Part shown: positions 1 through 9,835 of the stretch, piece after piece
Numbering within the stretch: position 1 is the stretch's first letter
How the letters are laid out: each line of letters begins with the position of its first letter
NCBI GenBank assembly: GCA_002794775.1
Contig: NBAY01000029.1
Coordinates: 124,001-188,000, forward strand
Direction of reading: 5' to 3'
Source: Porodaedalea pini
Taxonomy: Eukaryota; Basidiomycota; Agaricomycetes; Hymenochaetales; Hymenochaetaceae
Length of the DNA: 64,000 bases
Position numbers and translations under genes: made by a program
The notes under the pieces: model-generated
The model's input: the letters and a program-made list of their open reading frames with translations, nothing else
What the model was told of the DNA's origin: nothing
Databases searched by the model: none

Positions 1-2
1 AG

Positions 3-536
3 GCTGGAGACAAGGTCTTCCTTGACGGGCGAAACATCAGCACGGACTCGCCGACAAAGAAACTCGCAGACAAATGGTACGGCCCCTTTGACGTCGTCGA
101 CAAGATAGGAGCGAGCGCGTACAAGCTCAAACTCCCAAAGCGATGGAAAAAGGTCCACCCTGTCTTCAATGAAGCCCTATTGAAACCCGCCATCGAACCG
201 TCCTTTGAAAGCCAGAAGCAACCGGCGCTGCCGCCGCCAGACATCGTCGACAACGAGGAGGAATACGAACTCGAGGAAGTCTTAGACTCACGTCTGCACC
301 GAGGGAAACTACAGTACCTTGTCAAGTGGGTCGGCTACAATGAACCTACTTGGCAGCCTGAGACGGACTTCGGCGAGAACGCGAAGGAGGCGATCGCTGA
401 GTTCTACCTCAAACATCCCGGTGCACCTCGGAAACTTGACATCCCTCGCCAACGACTCCGTCCGCTCTTCGTCGACACCGAGCCCGACGACCACGATCAT
501 GGTTGGTCGGGACGCCCAACCTTGAAGGGGGGGTAA
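3..536 (+). CDS. pol: Integrase C-terminus with chromodomain (partial)
   Basis: This is the C-terminal 177 codons of a Ty3/gypsy polyprotein, open from the window edge. It starts with the GPY/F-type module (WYGPFDVVDKIGASAYKLKL), then a proline-rich linker, then a chromodomain (about residues 85-135) with EEYELEEVLDSR, the aromatic-rich YLVKWVGY and a following W in PTWQPE. In chromoviruses this module tethers integrase to chromatin marks and steers insertion, often to heterochromatin; that role is inferred from the family. The reading ends in a G-run coding for Lys-Gly-Gly and a TAA at 534-536 that touches the first base of the LTR, so the polypurine tract and stop codon overlap. Elements B and C have the same arrangement. 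No frameshift or stop is visible. Confidence 0.93.
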   Translation, partial: AGDKVFLDGRNISTDSPTKKLADKWYGPFDVVDKIGASAYKLKLPKRWKKVHPVFNEALLKPAIEPSFESQKQPALPPPDIVDNEEEYELEEVLDSRLHRGKLQYLVKWVGYNEPTWQPETDFGENAKEAIAEFYLKHPGAPRKLDIPRQRLRPLFVDTEPDDHDHGWSGRPTLKGG

Positions 537-949
537 TGTTAGAACCTGAACTTTCACCTTTTCCTTTATTTTCCCTTTTACCATTTCCTTTATTATATTC
601 ATCCTTTTCATTATATTTACCCATCTTACACAATCATTCCCACACTGCCTTCATTCGTTCCATTCCCACTTATTATGTAACATTAGGTAATATAGTCTCA
701 CGGTCGTCGCTATATAAGGTCTCAGGAATTGCATGAACTCCTTGTTCTGCTTTTCCTCTTACCTCCGCGACGACCTAGGTGAGACTCATCCCCCTTGTAT
801 TAGTCTAGTCTTGTATTAATCCTCTTACCTCTGCGACAACCTAGCCTGAGTAAACGTGTCCTGAGTCTACGCTCGAGTATAGCACGTCCCAGACAACAGT
901 CAGCCGAGGCCTGCCCAGCCCGAGTCGTCTCCCGGGCTCCCGCCTAACA
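537..949 (+). repeat. LTR of chromovirus A (3' LTR, 413 bp)
   Basis: Begins TGTTAG and ends CTAACA, with 5' and 3' short inverted termini. It matches, in reverse, the LTRs at 25878-26317, 31739-32178, 45596-46020 and 51409-51833. It carries a TATA box (TATATAAGG at 711-719) and, exactly 33 bases downstream, GTTCTGCTTTT (744-754), which is complementary to the primer-binding site found next to the 5' LTRs of the sister elements. Confidence 0.95.
711..754 (+). promoter_or_regulatory. LTR TATA box and putative transcript 5' end / self-primer
   Basis: TATATAAGG lies at 711-719 and GTTCTGCTTTT at 744-754. The spacing is the usual distance from TATA to transcription start. The 11-mer is the reverse complement of the presumed primer-binding site of the family, as in Tf1-type self-primed elements. 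The start site itself is inferred, not observed. Confidence 0.6.
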
Positions 950-2836
950 CATATCCTTGAATCGACGAATCTACGCAGAGGTGGACCAGTCTCCCACATT
1001 TGTAGTCGATCGGCCTGATGGCTCCAGACTCGGCAACTGCCTTCTTAAGTTGGTCCATCAATCGCTGTTCGAGTTTTCCGAATGAGAAGGGGACGTCTTT
1101 TCTGGTGAGTCGGTTCAGATCATATGCCAATCAAGTGAAGTCATTGATAAAATGCCTGAGGACTCCTGCAGTTCTGAGGAATGATCGAACATCCATAATG
1201 TCTTCACAAGGAGGCCAGTTGATGACCTTTTGGACTCGTGCTTCATCTGGGACTCGTCCTGAGTAGTTGCAGGTGTGGCCAACTATCACGGCTTCAGGTG
1301 CAGCAAGTACCAACTTTTTCCCAGACAGAGTCGCCCCAACTACTTTGAATCTTTGGAGGACTCGGTTGACATCATTTAGGTGTTCCCATATGAACCGGCG
1401 GATTCCTGAATTTTCTGGGATGGTCTCGTATGATCCGTCCTGTAACTCGTATCGCATGGCCGGCCCTTTTATGGGTACATCGTCAATGTATGGGAACGCC
1501 ACGTCCGGGATTTTGTCCTTCAGGATGAATGTGACATCGGCGTGCATGATTTGCTGGGAGTTCGTATACCCCATGGGAATTGATGTGAGTCGGAATGCTC
1601 CTAGTGGTGTCTGGAATGTCATTATGTCCCTACTTCGTATGGCGAGTTTCCTTTGGTCGAACGCTACAAATAAGTCCAAGGTTGTATAACAGGATCGGCC
1701 ACCAAAAGACTCGGCGATGTGTTCAGTTGGATACAGCACCGATGGATCTCGTATTGTGACTGCATTTAGTGGTTGAAGATCGTGGACTATTCTCAGCGAC
1801 TTTCCGTCCTTCTTTACTACGCAGAACCACCTGGATCGATACGACGAGTTTGACGGTTCGTAAACACCAGACATGATTTTGTCTTTGATGATTGCGACGA
1901 CCCTGTCGAATATCCCCGGTGGGATGAGAATATTCTTCAGTACCCATGGAATATGCTCAATCGTTGGGATAAGAACTGGAGCGAAGTAATCGTAGTCGAG
2001 TGCGCCCTTTTCTGTTTCGTCCCATGTGAACACCATTTCCTGTGTCCGAATAACCCACCACACGAGATCCTTTTCTTCAGGGAGTAGGAATCTGGCCGGA
2101 TCTATGTCCATTTTGTCGTATCGTTCCTGGGTGAGTCGTTTCCCAGGTGAGAATGGTGGTGGGTGGGTTGGTAATTCTGGAAGGTCCTTTAGAGGATCAG
2201 GGTGCTGTGTCCTGGTGATTCGGTATTCTTCGGGGAGTGTGGTTGGTACCGGCTTTATACAATCGGTGACCTTCTTGTACTTGAAGAAGGGTTGAGTCGT
2301 TTGGCGAGTTTGACTTGTTCGAGGAATTAGGGATTTGTTGTCATATGGGTGATTGATAGAGAATAGTCCTGTTGCGTCATCTGTTCGGGTTTTGTTGTTT
2401 TCCGTATTTTGTTTTGGTTTTATGCCTCCTTTTTCTGTGACAGTGATCTCGATAGACTGTCTGTCAAAAGAAATATGTACTGTGTTTGACTCCGGGGTAT
2501 CTGTGGTATAGCATGGTTGCGCCTCTGGTTCGTCTCGTCGATGTTGTACTGATTCATTGACTATCAAAAATCCTCGTCCTCGGCTGGTTGCTTTCGTCGT
2601 GTTCGTTCTCGAGTTGGAACTGATACATCTTCTTCTGTTACCGGGTGGATTAGTTCCAGTACCTGGTCGTTGATGTCTATATCCACCAACCGAGCCTTGC
2701 AGTGTGCGAGGAATGGTCGGCCGAGTAGAATGTTGAATGGTGCTGGGTGTACAACTTGTGCTTGTACGAGTACCGAGAATCCTCCGAGTCCTATCCTGAG
2801 TCATGGTATTAGTCCAAGCGATTGGGTCCTAGACGC
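950..2836 (-). pseudogene. pol: Gypsy-2 copy 1 pol: protease end, reverse transcriptase, RNase H start
   Basis: Read on the minus strand, the segment starts with the end of the aspartic protease (an ILLGRPF-type motif near 2710), then a linker, then reverse transcriptase from about 2300 to 1130. Landmarks are the palm strand WFCVVKKDGKSLRIVHDLQPLN, the finger TLDLFVAFDQ, the GAFRL/MGYTNS segment and the catalytic YIDD in PYIDDV. RNase H begins near 1080 (KCGRLVHLCVDSSI) and is cut at 950 by element A. The same protein is read on the plus strand of copy 2 (9836-12008). The frame changes near 2580, and in-frame stops (for example TGA near 1130 and in front of RNase H) show it is not functional as it stands. 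Confidence 0.9.
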
Positions 2837-3934
2837 TGTAACACCAACCGGTTCGTTGGGCACGGAACGAGCGGAACGCACGCGATGTACGTCACGAAGT
2901 CGAAGAGCCTCGACTCGGCAATCGAGCAAAGCGGTACACCCAGGTCGGCGGTGATTACCCGAACACGGAACGCACGCAACGGCCGGATTGCACGCATCAG
3001 CTACTCGGACCGACCCCGGTGCACTTATCTGTGCGCGTGTCCACTCGACCCTGCCAAAGGTTCGTTCATTTGCCTTTGTCTAACGAACATGTGGCAGCCC
3101 GGCATTGGTCGTTCCGGCTCCATACAAAGGATCCCGAAGCTCACCGACGCTACGCCAAGTCAACACGCGCCGTCCCCACCTTTCAGTAGTTCGGATCGTG
3201 GAGCCGCTCAAAGGAAACACTCAGGAGGCTCAGTGGTAGGACAATAGAGGACTTGTCTTATTTTATTTCGCCTTTCATGTTTACGCAGGACACTTGTTTA
3301 GTATTTATAGAGCGTCGAATGTTGTAGATAGAACAGCAATTCCACCCCCGAGTTTCGACGCCTAACTTCGTGCGCTATCTCTCAGGACTGTCTCTAGGTA
3401 CGCCTCGGTGCCTCAGTGACTCGAATCGCTCACCTCGACTTCGTTTTATTCGCGTTGCGCCCGTTGCGCTCGTTCCGTCCGTTCCGTCCTTACCTCGTTT
3501 CGCTTCGTTCTCGTTATCTCGACTTCGACTCCCTCTCGTCTCTTATCTTCTGAATTAAGTCCCGTATCTCGCCCTGCTCTCTGGTACTCCAGACGACGTC
3601 TGTTGAGCACAGGGACCAGCCGTCCATCCCGAGGACAATCCCGCTCCGAGAAAGTCGTGTTAGTATTAGCGCGTCTCCGTGTCTTCCGACACAGCCACCG
3701 ACGATCCCCCACACATCTCGAGTGCTCTGCTGGTGCTACGCTTCGAACACTTCCCTATTAGTACGCTTCATCGATTCCGTTGCCCCTGACACACCGGAAC
3801 GCACGCAACCCGAATCCTGCGATCCGGAACCCACGGAACTCGACCGGAACGAGGGTATTGACCCATTAGACACGTCTCCCTCGAACTCAATCATCTGATT
3901 CCTATTCACTAACAACCGGAACTCAGAATTATCA
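2837..3934. repeat. Solo LTR-like insertion (1098 bp) with 4-bp target duplication
   Basis: The block starts TGTAACACC and ends TTATCA (TG...CA) and is flanked by ACGC on both sides (2833-2836 and 3935-3938). Copy 2 of gypsy-2 has the uninterrupted site (near 9561-9570, gacgcgtct), so this is an insertion. It has no coding potential, a TATA-like TATTTATAG near 3300 and scattered CGGAACGCACGCAA-type repeats. A solo LTR is the best fit. Orientation is not determined, and no internal region of this family is present in the window. Confidence 0.75.
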
Positions 3935-6900
3935 ACGCGTCTGCTGTTTCGATAGTGATTTGTTTGTTATTTAGGGTCGGTGATCCTAGGTGTTTCCATA
4001 CATCCCGAGAAAGCCCTATAAACGAAGCTCCAGTGTCAAGTAGTCCTTCTACCTCGACTTTTCCATCCAGCCATACATCGATGACTCGAATTGGTACAGT
4101 CGCTGGTGCGATTGGTTCCCTTTCCGTTGTTTCATCTGGCGATCCTGGTCTGGGTCCCGCCGAATACATTGCCGCGCCTTCTTCGTCATGGTTTATCGGA
4201 CTCCGCTTCACCGTCATCATGTCCTTGCATTTTTGTCTGACCTCCGGCAAGGTTGCCAACAATTCTCGACCTGATATTGATATTGTGGAGTCCAAGAATC
4301 GGCAAAATACTGCATCGACCATTGCGGGGTCATTAGCCAGTGTGTTGTATTTGAACTGAGGTCTCTGTATGTCTATCACCAGGTTGGGATGTCCAGGCTT
4401 CGGTTCCGTTGTTTCCTGTGGTGGTGCTACATGTACTTGCGTAGGCTCGCTCAGTGGAATAGAGTCGGGTACCGATTCTTTGATTGCTCTGGGCTGGGCC
4501 GATACTTTCTCCTTTCCTTTATCTGTTTCTGTTTCCGGTATGCCCAAGTCTGTAGCCGTTTCACGTCCCTCTCGTTCTTTCATTGGTTTTGTCGTGCGCC
4601 TAGGTGAGGGAGAGTTGGCTTTTCCTATATTTGCCAGTCTCGCCGATCGCCTCTGCTGCTCGTGAGCATTGCCCGTATTGTCAAACCGAACCTTTCTTCC
4701 TTCCCCTACGTATTTGTCCTGAATTTCTTCGATGTGGGCTTCCCCCTTTCCTGGCTGGGTCGGCGTATACATACTTGGTCCTGATATGGCAGGATAGTAC
4801 GTATCGAACAAGTTCGCCGTTTGGTGTGGTGGTGGATCTCGTAGCGCCGTCATGTTGACAGGAATAGTTGTACCCGGAGGGACTTCGTTCGGGTGGTCTC
4901 GGTAGTACAAGTTCATTTGATCCAGTAGGGAAGAGCCTTGAGGTCCCGGCGGCAGTCATGTTCCTCCTGGCATCACAATGAATCCTTGCGCATCCAAGGC
5001 CAATAGTTGCCAGTTCAGCAATGTGTCCCTGATCGTACAGTCCCTGAATAGGTGTGCGGTGCTGTGGCACATTGCACACGTTCGGGGTCCTGTATTCCTT
5101 ACCTGCATATTTCTGACTGGAGGTGGGCCTCTCGGTGGTGCCCTGTATTCTTCGCATGGCCGTCCGTAATCGTCGGGTTGCTGGTACTCCCATGGTTTGT
5201 TATGGGCATACAGCCGATCTCGAGTGTACCAATCCTCGTAGTCTCGCCTTCGATAATCCTCCTTCCTTTCGCCCCAGAGATCCCGTATTTCCGCTTGTAA
5301 GTCCGATACCATGCGTGTGAGCAAGCTCAGTTCTGAGTCCTCTCGTTTGATGGGGGTCGGTGTGTATGGTCCAGATGCTGCGGTGACATGTTGCTGAGTA
5401 AAATATGGAGGCGCTGCGGGTATCCCGAATGTTCCATACTGCGGTACTGCATATCCTTGCTGCGCCCCAGGACCAGTTACTAGGACTCCTTCTGCTATAA
5501 GTCGGTCGAGTTCATTGTATAGTACCGGTATATCCCAAGGAATGCCAGCTGGGTGTCAAAAGTCAACCAACCAAAGTTGTTGTTTGAGATGCTGATTGGT
5601 GAGCCGGTTTAGACCTTCTCGATAGAACCGCTTTTGATCTAGATCTGAAATGACTCCTTCTTGAACCAGATATGATGTAATACACATAAAGCTTCGATGG
5701 TATTCTCCCAGAGCAGCCGTGCTCATCAGAACCTTGTTGGAATTCTCGGCGACGAAATTGATTAGATCTCCGTAAGTGTATCTTATCGTTGCCGCCGGAT
5801 AGAAGCCTAGGGCGGCTGTTTTGAATGATGCAAAATCATTTTGTCATGCCTGTGGGAGAGTCGACCATAGTAATTCCTCATGTACCAGTGCGTAGTAACG
5901 TGCCCAATTGATTTTCTGTAGATCGGTGATTCCTGCATTCGATCCTAAGATGTTAACCTCTTCGAAGAATTGTGGGATCCCTTCTGGTTCTGCATCGGCA
6001 TTCATTGCTGGTGCTCATTTGTCGTGTCTGTTCAGCATTGTTGCTCCTGGAACCGGAGGATTTGGTCCAGTAATCGGGAGATTTCTAGACTCGGCGAGGT
6101 CTGGAAGAGGATTGGCTACGATGGGTATGGGTTGCATTGGTGGTGCCGTTGGTGGGGCTTGTGAAGGTCCTTGGCTCGATCCTTGTGCAGTAGAATTAGC
6201 CATGACTGCTCTGACTATTGGTGGTGCCACAATATGGAAAGTCGGCAGAGCCGGTGTGGGTACGTGTGAGGGTGGAGTTGGTGTCCTTCTCGGCTGTTCT
6301 GGAGTCAAAGGGCAAGTTTCCGGGTATGGGTCTGCGATCCTTGATATCGCAATAGGTATCGATCCTTCTGGGGTTGGTGGCGGCGGTGGCGGGACTAGTT
6401 CTTCCTCCAATGTTTCAGACCGATTCTGTGGTGATTCCGGGGTTGATTGTTCTTCTTGGTCGGGGGTAGGATTCTCAGGTTCGGAGTTTCGTTCTGTTGG
6501 TACTTCTATTGGTCCTCCTGTTTGAATCAGAGGTTCGTCGATCCGTCTTCTGATGGCTTGTCTGCCCCAATTAAGTGGTGACCCTGGTCTTGTGGGTGAC
6601 AATGATCTGAGTGATTGGTTTCGATATGGCGTTGCCAATTCTCATGGTCCTGGCGATACCAGTCTCCTGACCACTTCTTCGGATCTGGAGCAACTTCGTT
6701 CCCTTGTTGGACTCCTGTATCCTTCGAGGCCTGGGTTCCTTTCCTCGCTTTCGGGTGTTCCCCTGGGTCTTTGTATCTGCTGACTGAGTGGTGTACTGGT
6801 GATGCTGAAATGCGACCTGTTGCTGGTTACGAAGCTTCCTGGGATATGAAGTGATATTGGTGTTTCGATGAGATCAGGTAGGATCCTTCTAGGTTCAACT

Positions 6901-7202
6901 GGTCGTCCTCGTTCTTGAGTGAGTTCTGGTTCGGTTACTGAGGGTGGCTGTTGTTGCTCGGTGTCTTGAAGTGTGTTTTCTGGGTTGGTGGTTCCAGATC
7001 GGCAAAAAGGTGACGAGGATGCTTCTCTGGGAATGTGTAAGATCTGAGGGGTGGCTGTGGTTGGTGGGCGTCCTCTTGGTCTTCCTCGGCCTCGTCCTCT
7101 GGGTGGTGGTGGTGGGTTGCTTGGTTCTTCCTGAACCTTTGCTTGTATGCGTGTAGAGCACCGAGGAGCTTCAGACGTCGACCTGATACTTAGGCGAGGC
7201 AC
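3935..7202 (-). pseudogene. gag: Gypsy-2 copy 1 gag with zinc knuckle and protease start
   Basis: Minus-strand gag-protease region. The reading starts at 7202 (MPRLSIRST) right after the 5' LTR and primer-binding site. The N-terminal third is rich in Pro/Arg/Ser/Glu. A capsid-like middle lies around 5900-5500 (for example INWARYYALVHEELL). A CCHC zinc knuckle follows near 5040-5100 (CAMCHSTAHLFRDC, C-x2-C-x4-H-x4-C). Then comes a hydrophilic linker and the aspartic protease, with active site LLDTGASF near 4040-4010. Several TGA stops interrupt it, after GP (about 6640), after DK (about 6015), after QA (about 5845) and after DF (about 5556). Each fits a CGA arginine codon turned into TGA. Gag packages the RNA and protease cuts the polyprotein. 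This copy can do neither without readthrough. Confidence 0.85.
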
Positions 7203-7210
7203 CTTGTCCC

Positions 7211-7227
7211 CCTCGTGGTGGGCTCCA
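7211..7227 (-). other. Putative tRNA primer-binding site of gypsy-2
   Basis: Three bases downstream of the 5' LTR end (minus strand) the sequence reads TGGAGCCCACCACGAGG. A TGG start just inside the 5' LTR is the classic mark of priming by a tRNA 3' CCA end. I cannot assign the tRNA. This priming mode contrasts with elements A, B and C. Confidence 0.5.
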
Positions 7228-7230
7228 ATG

Positions 7231-8082
7231 TGTAGGGGTGCAGACTCTTCTAATCCGAAGGGCGATTCGGGCTACGGCTCGTGATCGACCCAAGGGGGAC
7301 TGCAGTGACTCGGTATACCGAGAGGGACAACCTAAGTAGAGCGAGGTTCGAGATATGAAGACTCGGCGATACGGATACCTGCGGGATTCCAGTTGGACCA
7401 AGATTTGGATGGGTAGAATTGGCACTTGTGGCAGCGGCCGAGGGTGTTCGGTGATTGGGTGATGGAGTTCTGAGAGTCGGTGACAGAGTCAGTGTATACT
7501 GTTTTCAGAATGAGAGTCGGGCGAGTAGTGCATAGTAATGCATGTAGTAGATTGCGGTCTAGAGGTGGAGAGGGGACTGTCTGTCTCTGTACTTGTCTCG
7601 TATCTCCCTGTCTCTGTCCCTCTATGTCTGTCTCTATCTATCTACAAACTACCGCAAATTTATACTAAACTGAAGCAGAGAAAGCGGTGCAAGACTCGGC
7701 CGAGTTTGTGTGAACAGATGTGAAGGTGAGTCGACGATCAGCCTGCGTGATGTGCGCAGGCCGATCGTCGCGGAGTGATTTTATAGTGCCCAACCTGCTC
7801 TCTCATCTCCCACCACTGCACACCTGTATCCCACGTCCTTGTCCTACTCGCCTAAATCCTTCCACCTGTGCCCACGAGAGTCGGTCGTCCATGTGCTGAT
7901 CGAGTTCGTGCGACATCCATCCGTCCGATCGTGTCCATACCAAGAATTAATAATAAAGAGTCGGCCGCCGATTATGAATGAATAAATGGTAATGTTTGGT
8001 GGCCGGTAAAGGGAGTCAAAGGAGTAGTGTAATTGAAGGGAGAAAGACTTGGCCAGCGCGTAGGCGATGGTTAATCGCTACA
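7231..8082 (-). repeat. 5' LTR of gypsy-2 copy 1 (852 bp)
   Basis: On the minus strand it reads TGTAGCGATTAACC... to ...CCCCTACA. It matches the LTRs at 18254-19087 (opposite orientation) and 54919-55588 (truncated). It contains a TATA-like GTATAAATT near 7660-7670 on the minus strand and CT-rich tracts (tctctgtc) nearby. It ends at 8082 next to gag sequence of copy 2, which marks the boundary between the two gypsy-2 copies. Confidence 0.93.
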
Positions 8083-9835
8083 CCGCAGCGCCTCCATATT
8101 TTACTCAGCAACACATCACTGCAGCATCTGGACCATATGCACCGACCCCCATCAAACGAGAGGACTCAGAACTGAGCTTGCTCACACGCATGGTATCAGA
8201 CTTACAAGCAGAGATACCAGATCTCTGGGGTGAAAGGAAGGAGGATTATCAAAGGTGAGACTATGAGGATCGGTACACTCAAGATCGGCTGTATGCCTAT
8301 AACAAACCGTGGGAGTACCAGTGACCCGACGATTATGGACGGCCATGCGAAGAATACAGGGCACCACCGAGAGGCCCACCTCCAGTCAGAAATATGCAGG
8401 TAAGGAATACAGGACCCTGAACGTGTGCAATGTGCCACAGCACCGCACACCTATTCAGGGACTGTACGATCAGGGACACATTGCTGAACTGGCAACTATT
8501 GGCCTTGGATGCGCAAGGATTCATTGTGATGCCAGGAGGAACATGACTGCCGCCGGGACCTCAAGGCTCTTCTCTACTGGATCAAATGAACTTGTACTAC
8601 CGAGACCACCTGAACAAAGTCCCTCCAGGCACGACTATTCCTGTTGACATGACAGCGCTACGAGATCCACCACCACACCAAACGGTGAACTTGTTCAATA
8701 CGTACTATCCTGCCATATCAGGACCAAGTATGTATACGCCGACCCAGCCAGGAAAGGGGGAAGCCCACATCGAAGAAATTCAGGACAAATACGTAGGGGA
8801 AGGAAGAAAGGTTCGGTTTGACAATACGGGCAATGCTCACGAGCAGCAGAGGCGATCGGCGAGACTGGCAAATATAGGAAAAGCCAACTCTCCCTCGCCT
8901 TGGCACATGATGAAACCAATGAAAGAATGAGAGGGACGTGAACCAGCTATGGACTCAGGTGTACCAGAAACAGAAACAGATAAAGGAAAGGAGAAAGTAT
9001 CAGCTGAGCCCAGAGCAATCAAAGAATTGGTACCTGACTCTATTCCACCAAGCGAGCCTATGCAAGTACATGTAGCACCACCATGGGAAATGACAGAACC
9101 GAAGCCTGGACATCCCAACCTGGTGATAGACATACAGAGACCTCAGTTCAAATACAACACACTGACTAACAACCCCGCAATGGTCGACGCAGTATTTTGC
9201 TGATTCTTGGACTCCACAATATCAATATCAGGTCGAGAATTGTTGGCAACCTCACTGGAGGTCAGATGAAAATGCAAGGACATGATGACGGTGAAGCGGA
9301 GTCTGATAAACAACGATGAAGAAGGTGTGGCAATGTATTCGGTGGGACCCAGACCAGGCTCGCTGGTTGAATCACAGGAAAATGAACTGATCGCACCAGC
9401 AAATGTTCCAATCCAAATCATTGATGTATGGTTAGATGGAAAGATCGAGGTCGAAGGACTGCTTGACATGGGAGCTTCGTTTATAGGGCTTTCTTGGGAT
9501 GTATGGATACACCTAGGATCGCCGACTCTAAATAATGAATGAATCATTATCAAAACAGCAGACGCGTCTAGGACCCAATTGCTCAGACTAATACCACAAC
9601 TCAGGATAGGACTCGGAGGATTCTCGGTACTCATACAAGCACAAGTCGTACACCCAGCACCGTTCGACATCCTACTTGGCTGACCATTTCTCACACACTG
9701 CAAGGCTCGGTTGGTGGATATAGACATCAACGACCAGGTACTAGAACTAATCCACCTGGTAACAGAGGAAGATATAACAGTCCTGACTCGAGAACGAACA
9801 CGACGAAAGCAACCAGCCAAGGATGAGGATTTTTG
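8083..9835 (+). pseudogene. gag: Gypsy-2 copy 2 gag C-terminus and protease
   Basis: Homologous to copy 1 from its APPYFTQQH segment onward. The zinc knuckle is preserved around 8425-8466 (CAMCHSTAHLFRDC) but is preceded by a TGA where copy 1 has Arg (NTGP-R-TC), a clear CGA-to-TGA change. Further stops occur near 8257, 8927 and 9200. The protease active site, DTGA in copy 1, reads DMGA here at about 9465 (LLDMGASF), so a key neighbour of the catalytic Asp has changed. The region around 9553-9580 is the uninterrupted counterpart of the copy-1 site hit by the solo LTR. Not functional as read. Confidence 0.85.

Larger units (their letters stand above)
1..949 (+). mobile_element. Ty3/gypsy chromovirus A, 3' end
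   Basis: The 3' end of a chromodomain-bearing Ty3/gypsy retrotransposon: the integrase tail, a chromodomain and the 3' LTR are present, and the rest lies left of the window. It is the same family as the complete elements at 25878-32178 and 45596-51833. The LTR ends at 949, and from 950 the RNase H region of another, minus-strand gypsy element begins abruptly, so this element is nested inside that one. The coding end has no in-frame stop, unlike the two complete copies, which suggests a younger insertion. Confidence 0.93.
950..8082 (-). mobile_element. Gypsy-2 family LTR retrotransposon, copy 1 (nested, interrupted)
   Basis: A minus-strand Ty3/gypsy element of a different lineage from A/B/C. 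Reading right to left: 5' LTR (8082-7231), primer-binding site, proline/arginine-rich gag, zinc knuckle, aspartic protease, reverse transcriptase and the start of RNase H. The sequence is cut at 949/950 by chromovirus A, so its 3' part and 3' LTR lie outside the window. A solo LTR (2837-3934) splits the protease region. It abuts gypsy-2 copy 2 at 8082/8083 in opposite orientation. The simplest reading is that copy 1 inserted into the gag of copy 2, whose 5' part would then lie left of the window. Confidence 0.88.

Noticed and set aside
5908..6525. Long Gly/Val-rich plus-strand ORF
   Set aside because: Exact antisense of the proline-rich gypsy-2 gag on the minus strand; the Gly runs are complements of Pro codons.
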